The notes beneath the pieces are model-generated. The model worked only from the letters and a program-made list of their open reading frames with translations. It ran no database searches and was not told the DNA's origin. A stretch of DNA of 64,000 bases from an uncultured Oscillospiraceae bacterium (GTDB lineage: Bacteria > Bacillota > Clostridia > Oscillospirales > Ruminococcaceae). Shown one piece after another: positions 59,339-64,000 of the stretch (its first letter is position 1; each line of letters opens with the position of its first letter). A program made the position numbers and the translations under genes. The stretch spans positions 62,001-126,000 of the forward strand of contig CAJUAN010000006.1 of the NCBI GenBank assembly GCA_910584715.1, written 5' to 3'.

Positions 59339-60577
59339 ATGGATTCTTATATTGTCAGACAGGCGCTTGTGAATGAAAAACAGGAAAGTTTCGGATATGA
59401 AATCCTCTATACGGATAACAGTTTCCGTGCTGAACATACCGACGACGCTTCAGCCGCAAACGCAATAGAAAATTTTCTTTCGTCAATGGACAGCGAAAGA
59501 TTTCTCGACGGAAAAACCGCTTTTCTCACCTTTACTCCTAACCTGTTGGAAAAAGGCATACCTAAAATGTTCAAAACCAATAAGCTTGTTATTCAGATAG
59601 AGGACTCGCTTATTACAAATCCGCTTTCGCAGAACCTTATTACAAAATACAAGCAAGGCGGATATAAAATCGCAGTCGTGGACTTTGAGTTCGCTCCGAG
59701 ATTTTTCGGTATCCTTGATATCGTTGATTACATCAAGGTCAATTTTTCCGGCGATCCATCGTCCGTGGAAAATATTGTTAAGATAGGAAAATCCTTTGGC
59801 AAAAAAGTCATTGCCTACAATGTTGAAACTCAGGAGGCATACGACAGAGCCAAAGAACTGGGTTGTACATACTATCAGGGTACCTTTGTTTCCGAAAAAA
59901 TGCCTACGACCGTTAAAAAGGTCAATTATTTGCAAAGCAACTTCTTTCTGCTTATGGTCGCGGTTACCAAGGACGAACCGGATATTGACGAGATCGAGAG
60001 TATCATTTCAAGGGATGTTTCCCTCACGTTTTCGCTGCTCAGGCTTGTAAACTCGGCGTACTTCGCTCTCAGGAACAAGGCGCGCTCCGTTAAGCAGGCT
60101 TTGGTAATACTTGGCCTTGGACAGCTGAAGCAGTGGATATACCTGCTCAGCTTCAAGCAGGACGACGGCTCCATGCCCGACGAGCTTATAAAGATTTCTT
60201 TCCTGCGGGCTACATTTGCAAGCGAGCTTCTTGAATATGCACAGGATATGAACATTTCACGTTCAGAGGCATATCTGCTGGGAATGTTCTCCACTCTTGG
60301 AAAGCTTATGCGCGTTCCTTTGGAGGACGCTCTTGAACAGCTCCCCATAAGCGATGAAATTAAGCTTGCCCTGCTGAAAAAAGAGGGCAGGACAGGATTC
60401 CTGTATAAACTGATTCTGTCATATGAAAAGGCTGACTGGAAAACAATGTCGTCATGCGCCGCAGAACTTGGCATACCTCAGTCGGTGATCGCGCAGAAGT
60501 ACTTTGAGTGCGTAGAAAGCGTAAATAATATCTGGAACGGTCTTACACAGGTTGATAACAGCGCGTCGGAAGAATAA
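59339..60577 (+). CDS. EAL-like plus HDOD domain protein (YuxH family)
   Basis: A 412-residue signalling protein. The N-terminal half (~1-195) has an EAL-type fold in which the EAL motif is replaced by Y-E-I-L-Y, and the D-D-F-G region reads V-V-D-F-E-F, so diesterase activity on c-di-GMP is unlikely. The HDOD domain (~200-395) has N-S-A-Y-F near 240 and the G-M-F-S-T-L-G segment near 320. GGAGGG precedes the ATG. It is a probable sensor or scaffold in c-di-GMP or stress signalling. Confidence 0.9.
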   Translation: MDSYIVRQALVNEKQESFGYEILYTDNSFRAEHTDDASAANAIENFLSSMDSERFLDGKTAFLTFTPNLLEKGIPKMFKTNKLVIQIEDSLITNPLSQNLITKYKQGGYKIAVVDFEFAPRFFGILDIVDYIKVNFSGDPSSVENIVKIGKSFGKKVIAYNVETQEAYDRAKELGCTYYQGTFVSEKMPTTVKKVNYLQSNFFLLMVAVTKDEPDIDEIESIISRDVSLTFSLLRLVNSAYFALRNKARSVKQALVILGLGQLKQWIYLLSFKQDDGSMPDELIKISFLRATFASELLEYAQDMNISRSEAYLLGMFSTLGKLMRVPLEDALEQLPISDEIKLALLKKEGRTGFLYKLILSYEKADWKTMSSCAAELGIPQSVIAQKYFECVESVNNIWNGLTQVDNSASEE

Positions 60578-60601
60578 TTTCCCGAAAAAACAAAAAAATG
60601 C

Positions 60602-60630
60602 TTGACATGAGGACTTGTTTGTGATATAAT
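60602..60630 (+). promoter_or_regulatory. consensus sigma-A promoter of rplU-rpmA
   Basis: TTGACA (60602-60607), 17 bases, TATAAT (60625-60630): a full consensus match with ideal spacing, fitting a strong ribosomal-protein promoter. Confidence 0.9.
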
Positions 60631-60633
60631 AGT

Positions 60634-60735
60634 AGAGCCGCATGTTCAGGGCTCTTTAAGTTATCGGTCGGCAGTCGCAGGCTGCTGTTTGGTGCGCCCT
60701 GTTTCAGCGAGTTTTATTGAAAAGGCAGGTGCCGC
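60634..60735 (+). ncRNA. structured leader of rplU, probable L21 leader
   Basis: AGAGCC (60634-60639) pairs with GGCTCT (60650-60655), and a second stem pairs 60669-60674 with 60682-60687. A segment GCGCCCTG can also pair with CAGGTGC next to the ribosome site. Firmicutes rplU has a known structured leader. The match to that model was not computed. Confidence 0.5.
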
Positions 60736-60738
60736 AAA

Positions 60739-61053
60739 ATGTACGCAGTTATCGAAACCGGAGGAAAGCAGTATCAGGTAAAAGAGGGCGATGAGATCTT
60801 TATTGAGAAGCTCGACGTTAACGCTGACGATACCGTTACTTTCGACAAGATCATTGCTGTCGGAAAGGACAGCGGTCTTGAGGTAGGCGCTCCCTACGTA
60901 AGCGGAGCAACAGTTGAAGCTAAGGTAATCAAAAACGGTAAGGCTAAGAAGATCACCGTTTTCACCTACAAGCCCAAGAAGGGTTCTTCCCACAGAAAGC
61001 AGGGTCACAGACAGCCTTATACGAAGGTTCGTATCGACGCTGTAAAGGCGTAA
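60739..61053 (+). CDS. rplU: 50S ribosomal protein L21
   Basis: A 104-residue protein of normal length. It starts M-Y-A-V-I-E-T-G-G-K-Q-Y-Q-V and has the late signature K-K-G-S-S-H-R-K-Q-G-H-R-Q-P-Y-T. It binds 23S rRNA. The structured leader and consensus promoter precede it. Confidence 0.99.
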   Translation: MYAVIETGGKQYQVKEGDEIFIEKLDVNADDTVTFDKIIAVGKDSGLEVGAPYVSGATVEAKVIKNGKAKKITVFTYKPKKGSSHRKQGHRQPYTKVRIDAVKA

Positions 61054-61104
61054 GCAATCTGAACTATTTAAGTTAAGCAATTCAGTTACCGGAGGTGTAT
61101 TTAA

Positions 61105-61359
61105 ATGGCACATAAAAAGGGTATGGGCTCTACCAAAAACGGCAGAGATTCCGAATCGAAACGTCTCGGCGTTAAGAGAGCTGACGGTCAGCACGTTCTT
61201 GCGGGCAATATTCTTGTCCGTCAGAGAGGTACTCACATTCACCCGGGTGAGGGCGTAGGCAGAGGCTCTGACGATACGCTTTTCGCTACAGTAAGCGGAA
61301 AGGTTAAGTTTGAGCGCGTTGGACGCGACCGTAAAAAGGTAAGCGTATACGCTGAATGA
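61105..61359 (+). CDS. rpmA: 50S ribosomal protein L27
   Basis: An 84-residue protein. It starts M-A-H-K-K-G-M-G-S-T-K-N-G-R-D-S, directly at the conserved mature N-terminus that reaches the peptidyl-transferase centre. There is no cleavable extension ending in F-F, as found in many Firmicutes. Consistently, the Prp/YsxB protease gene normally between rplU and rpmA is missing; only 51 bases lie between them. CGGAGGTG precedes the ATG. Confidence 0.99.
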   Translation: MAHKKGMGSTKNGRDSESKRLGVKRADGQHVLAGNILVRQRGTHIHPGEGVGRGSDDTLFATVSGKVKFERVGRDRKKVSVYAE

Positions 61360-61374
61360 TTACGGAAAGTATTT

Positions 61375-61414
61375 AACTTCCGCGGAGAAAGTGATTTTTC
61401 CACGGAAGTTTTTG
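61375..61414 (+). terminator. first terminator after rpmA
   Basis: AACTTCCG (61375-61382) pairs with CGGAAGTT (61403-61410), followed by TTTG. The loop is 20 bases. Confidence 0.75.
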
Positions 61415-61417
61415 TTT

Positions 61418-61456
61418 AAAATCTCCCGAAGAGATGCATTCTCTCGGGAGATTTTG
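61418..61456. terminator. second, bidirectional terminator between rpmA and azlD
   Basis: AAAATCTCCCGA (61418-61429) pairs with TCGGGAGATTTT (61444-61455), a 12-bp perfect stem flanked by T-rich and A-rich sequence. It can serve both convergent operons. Confidence 0.85.
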
Positions 61457-61459
61457 ATG

Positions 61460-61774
61460 TTATAACGGAAAGATAAGATACAGTACAAAATCAACGGCAA
61501 TAGCGGCGAGAACGCATACAATAAGCGGGGCTTTTTTCCATGCAAGAAATCCCGCCGCGAATCCTCCGGTAATGCCTATCCACGGCCTGTTTGAGTCAAC
61601 GGTGAATACTCCCGGAAAAATAAGCGCGGACATTGCGGTATACGGTATCAGTTTCAGAAATTTTTCAATTTGGGATCCAAACTTCATTTTGTCGATTAGA
61701 ACGGCGGGGATAGCCCTCGGAATGTATGTAACCGCTGCCATTCCGACTATAAGAAAAATAATTTCAGCATTCAT
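61460..61774 (-). CDS. azlD: branched-chain amino acid exporter small subunit AzlD
   Basis: A 104-residue membrane protein with three or four helices; ATG 61774 is 10 bases after AGGAGG. It has the family segment T-Y-I-P-R-A-I-P near 16 and ends V-L-Y-L-I-F. The start overlaps the end of azlC by 11 bases. AzlC and AzlD form a branched-chain amino acid (and azaleucine) exporter. Confidence 0.92.
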   Translation of the reverse strand: MNAEIIFLIVGMAAVTYIPRAIPAVLIDKMKFGSQIEKFLKLIPYTAMSALIFPGVFTVDSNRPWIGITGGFAAGFLAWKKAPLIVCVLAAIAVDFVLYLIFPL

Positions 61775-62483
61775 TTGCGGAATCCTCCTTTTTGTCGGAG
61801 TCAACAAAAAATACGCCTATTGCCGCGCATATCAGCGTGGAGACGATCAGGGACCAGCTTGACGCCATAAATTGGTTTAGGACAGTATTTACCGCCGCCG
61901 TAAAGACAACAAGCAGCCCAAGACGGGAGCTGCGTTTCAGATCGGGAATTATCAGCGCTATGAACATTGCGTAAAGAGCTATTCCGAGACTTGCAGTCAG
62001 CAGCGGCGGAAGGAAATCGGAAGTAAAAGCTCCAATTGCCGAGCCTGCCACCCATGAAAGGTACGTAACGGAAATGAGTCCCATGAAGTATGGCATTGTG
62101 CAGTTTTCCTGCTTTGCTGTGGTAAACACAGCAAAGGATTCGTCGGTTACTCCGAAAGCCGCAAGCAGCTTTGCGGAGGTCTTTTCGGAGCGCATTTTAT
62201 TCATAATGCAGGTGCTCATAATAAGGTGCCGCAGATTAAGTATAAATGTGGTCAGTATCATTGCGGCAATGCCCGCTCCATGGGCGTACATTCCTACAGC
62301 CATCATCTGGCTTGCTCCCGCAAAAACAGCTATTGACATAAAAACTGTCTCCGGAGCGGAAAACCCCGCGTGTCTTGCCATTATCGCGTAGGCTATCCCG
62401 ATCGGTATAAATCCGAAAATTATCGGTACTCCCGACTTGGCTCCCGCTTTGTACTGTGTTTTGGTGTTATTATTGTCCGACAT
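61764..62483 (-). CDS. azlC: branched-chain amino acid exporter large subunit AzlC
   Basis: A 239-residue membrane protein. Typical segments are P-I-I-F-G-F-I-P-I-G-I-A-Y near 20, V-F-A-G-A-S-Q-M near 52, and L-N-L-R-H-L-I-M-S near 81. About eight helices. GAAAGGAA precedes the start. Coupled with azlD. The promoter region carries three TTCGG-type half-sites. Confidence 0.94.
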   Translation of the reverse strand: MSDNNNTKTQYKAGAKSGVPIIFGFIPIGIAYAIMARHAGFSAPETVFMSIAVFAGASQMMAVGMYAHGAGIAAMILTTFILNLRHLIMSTCIMNKMRSEKTSAKLLAAFGVTDESFAVFTTAKQENCTMPYFMGLISVTYLSWVAGSAIGAFTSDFLPPLLTASLGIALYAMFIALIIPDLKRSSRLGLLVVFTAAVNTVLNQFMASSWSLIVSTLICAAIGVFFVDSDKKEDSANEC

Positions 62484-62515
62484 TTTACGCTGTTCCTTTC
62501 CATGCGGTATTCATT

Positions 62516-62559
62516 GTTCGGTAATATTTTATTATAGCATTTTATGTACCGAAAATCAA
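62516..62559 (-). promoter_or_regulatory. promoter and candidate operator of azlCD
   Basis: On the minus strand TTGATT (62559-62554), 17 bases, TATAAT (62536-62531). TTCGGTA (62516-62522) and TACCGAA (62547-62553) are perfect inverted 7-mers flanking the -10; a further TTCGG lies at 62569-62573. Confidence 0.65.
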
Positions 62560-62620
62560 TACTTACGGTTCGGATTGGGCTTATACAAAAAAATATGTGA
62601 AAAATTGTGAAAAATGTCAA

Positions 62621-62649
62621 TTGCTGCAAGCTGTTGGGTGTGCTATTAT
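62621..62649 (+). promoter_or_regulatory. promoter of the PLMP-like module gene
   Basis: TTGCTG (62621-62626), 17 bases, TATTAT (62644-62649). The transcript would start near 62656. Confidence 0.6.
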
Positions 62650-62661
62650 AGTAATCGGGGA

Positions 62662-62747
62662 GTGGCACCCATAACAAAAAACGGCAGGACACTTAGTAAA
62701 ACCAAATATGAAAGTAACAAGGGGGAGGACACCCATGGCAAAAAACG
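62662..62747 (+). repeat. direct duplication of the start region of the last gene
   Basis: GTGGCACCCATAAC then AAAAAACG (62662-62683) is repeated as GAGGACACCCATGGC then AAAAAACG (62725-62747). The second copy contains the ribosome site and ATG; the first has lost the start codon (ATA). Confidence 0.6.
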
Positions 62748-63874
62748 TTATTGTTACAGACGAATTTGATAACCGAATCGGTCTGACGTACCCCAAAAGG
62801 GCGCGGGGACTGATAAAACACGGTCGGGCGGAGTACGTCTCGGACGACCGTATAAGGTTGCTCAAAGGCGCTCATGCTCCGTCCGCGAATAACGATACGG
62901 AGGATATAAAAATGAGTAATATTATTAATTTCAACGCCCAAGAGTTCAAATTCGACGAAAGCTGTCAGTCAATGGACGACACACCCGTAAATGCAGGCAG
63001 CAGAATGTTCATTTCCGACTTTAAGGGAGATAACGTTCAGGTCTTTGAGATCGGCGACTGGGGCTGGACTTGGTCGCAGATAAAGTGCGACAAACAACTT
63101 GAACCCAACACCGACTATGTGTTCCGCTTTGCGGTGCAGGGCGGCGCGAACAATACGGGGGACGGACAGTCCCACTTTATGGTGATCCACGACAAGGATT
63201 GGGACAATAAGTTGGAGTACCCGCTTGAAAGAAGTCGTTTCAAGCCCTCGCTGAGCAAGAAATCAGAGGACGGTTTCTTGAGGGTCTACGAGATTCCATT
63301 TAATAGTGGAAGCGGCAACGTGCGGTTTGTGTTTACTGCTCTCCATTTTGTGGAAACAATTATGCCCGCCTACGAGCTTGAAGCCTACGCAGGACTTGAA
63401 GATCAGACCTACGATCAGCTTTGGCAGGAAATTCAGGAACGCGGAAATGGGAATAATTTTCACGGAAATTGGAACCGCGGTGCCCTTGATCTTAGCGGAG
63501 CTGTAATAAACAGCAGCCGTTTGATCAAAAAATTTATGAAAATGGCTGAAAGAGGAATTGCCGTTGATTTGAGCGGTGCGGTGCTTGGCGGAGATGACGC
63601 GGATCATGATGACGAATTCTTTTGGGACAGCAAAGCTGCCGAGGTCGATGCTAAAGCGGAGGAGTACGACAGAAAAGCCGCCGAAGCCGACGCAAAATGG
63701 GAGCGTTCGTACGGGACATACGAGGAAGTAAGGGAGACGTTGAAGCGGGCTTATGCCGATACGGAATTGCTTTATAAGTCTGCTCCCGAGGGAAGTCCCG
63801 AAAAGAATGCGCTTAAAGCGAGTTTGGACGGTATGAAAGCAAGTCTGGACGGCTTGGCTGACACATTTGAATAA
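62735..63874 (+). CDS. protein with IscB PLMP/RRXRR-like N-terminal module, beta-rich centre and coiled-coil C-terminus
   Basis: A 379-residue protein; ATG 62735 (M-A-K-N-V-I-V-T-D-E) is preceded by GGGGGAGGA. Residues ~1-50 read V-T-D-x-x-D-N, then Y-P-K-R-A-R-G-L-I-K-H-G-R-A-E-Y-V and I-R-L-L, close to the PLMP/RRXRR motif at the start of IscB proteins (P-x-R-A-R-x-L-L-K-x-G-R-A). No HNH or RuvC nuclease residues follow. Residues ~85-225 look like a ligand-binding beta sandwich (T-D-Y-V-F-R-F-A-V-Q-G-G), ~225-290 mixed, and ~295-379 helical coiled coil. No signal peptide. Function unknown. Confidence 0.8.
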   Translation: MAKNVIVTDEFDNRIGLTYPKRARGLIKHGRAEYVSDDRIRLLKGAHAPSANNDTEDIKMSNIINFNAQEFKFDESCQSMDDTPVNAGSRMFISDFKGDNVQVFEIGDWGWTWSQIKCDKQLEPNTDYVFRFAVQGGANNTGDGQSHFMVIHDKDWDNKLEYPLERSRFKPSLSKKSEDGFLRVYEIPFNSGSGNVRFVFTALHFVETIMPAYELEAYAGLEDQTYDQLWQEIQERGNGNNFHGNWNRGALDLSGAVINSSRLIKKFMKMAERGIAVDLSGAVLGGDDADHDDEFFWDSKAAEVDAKAEEYDRKAAEADAKWERSYGTYEEVRETLKRAYADTELLYKSAPEGSPEKNALKASLDGMKASLDGLADTFE

Positions 63875-63909
63875 TTTTTACTCAAGGCGATGAATAATTT
63901 TTAGCGAAA

Positions 63910-63943
63910 GTAAGTCCCTCGGCTTTGTCGGGGGACTTTTTTC
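63910..63943 (+). terminator. intrinsic terminator at the window end
   Basis: AAGTCCCTCG (63912-63921) pairs with CGGGGGACTT (63929-63938, one T-G pair), followed by TTTTTT. Confidence 0.88.
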
Positions 63944-63970
63944 AATTCTGCAAAAATTTTGTTAAAATAC

Positions 63971-63999
63971 TTGCAAAAGTAAAAAAAGTGTGGTATAAT
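63971..63999 (+). promoter_or_regulatory. sigma-A promoter of a gene beyond the window
   Basis: TTGCAA (63971-63976), 17 bases, TATAAT (63994-63999). The gene it drives is not in view. Confidence 0.75.
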
Positions 64000-64000
64000 A

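Overview
The window looks like chromosomal DNA of a Gram-positive, endospore-lineage member of the Clostridia, most likely the Oscillospiraceae/Ruminococcus group. The evidence is: strong AGGAGG-type ribosome binding sites; sigma-A promoters with exact 17-bp spacers; sporulation genes (ylbJ, yqfC, yqfD, a SpoIVFB-type site-2 protease); the clostridial TIGR03960/TIGR03936 pair; the phoH-ybeY-dgkA-era-yqzL-recO cluster; and a mannan-degrading GH26 lipoprotein. Composition is moderate in GC except for one clearly AT-richer stretch at about 20.27-23.38 kb. No rRNA, tRNA, CRISPR array, transposase or integrase gene was seen.

Layout. 1-8.1 kb: a collinear run of DUF2156 (cut by the window edge), DJ-1/PfpI, 5-formyl-THF cyclo-ligase, mltG, U32 peptidase, a small membrane protein with an M50 protease, and the two radical-SAM-associated genes. 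8.1-13.4 kb: rplS with a structured leader, then lepB, rbgA, rnhB, yraN, thrC and a metallophosphoesterase. 13.5-20.3 kb: protein quality control (tig, clpP, clpX, lon) and engB, with elaborate RNA-like leaders before clpP and lon. 20.3-23.4 kb: an accessory island of five small genes (P-loop kinase, TIGR04076 family, small ASCH-like protein, GNAT, CPBP protease) separated by copies of an 80-100 bp imperfect inverted repeat. 23.4-27.5 kb: lysA, a nucleotidyltransferase, a TrpR-like regulator, a methyltransferase and hslO. 27.5-34.6 kb: comEB, a DUF2975-DUF2975-HTH operon, a Tex-like protein, an ECF S component and the GH26 lipoprotein. 34.7-48.0 kb: nitroreductase and citrate synthase (minus strand), two TrkA proteins, an FtsA-like protein, an ABC exporter, a lipoprotein and pyruvate kinase. 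48.0-61.4 kb: the sporulation genes and the era cluster, mutS2, a transglutaminase-like protein, a HAD phosphatase, an EAL-like/HDOD protein, rplU and rpmA. 61.4-64 kb: azlCD (minus strand) and a protein carrying an IscB PLMP/RRXRR-like N-terminal module.

How the parts work together. Most of the window is housekeeping: folding and proteolysis (tig/clpP/clpX/lon/hslO), ribosome assembly and r-proteins (rbgA, engB, era, ybeY, rplS, rplU, rpmA), secretion and wall metabolism (lepB, mltG, dgkA) and amino-acid synthesis (thrC, lysA).

The most unusual signal is the cassette-like island at 20.3-23.4 kb. Each gene unit there is bounded by inverted arms of a shared repeat; whole repeats lie between units and single arms lie at the two ends. 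It resembles an integron cassette array in layout and cargo, but the canonical attC core motifs and an integrase are not visible. Other strong signals are an H-type pseudoknot geometry just upstream of clpP, one element that reads as a sigma-E promoter on both strands between ylbJ and yqfC, and an IscB-like N-terminal module on a non-nuclease protein. All calls come from reading the sequence; no alignments, folding programs or database searches were run.
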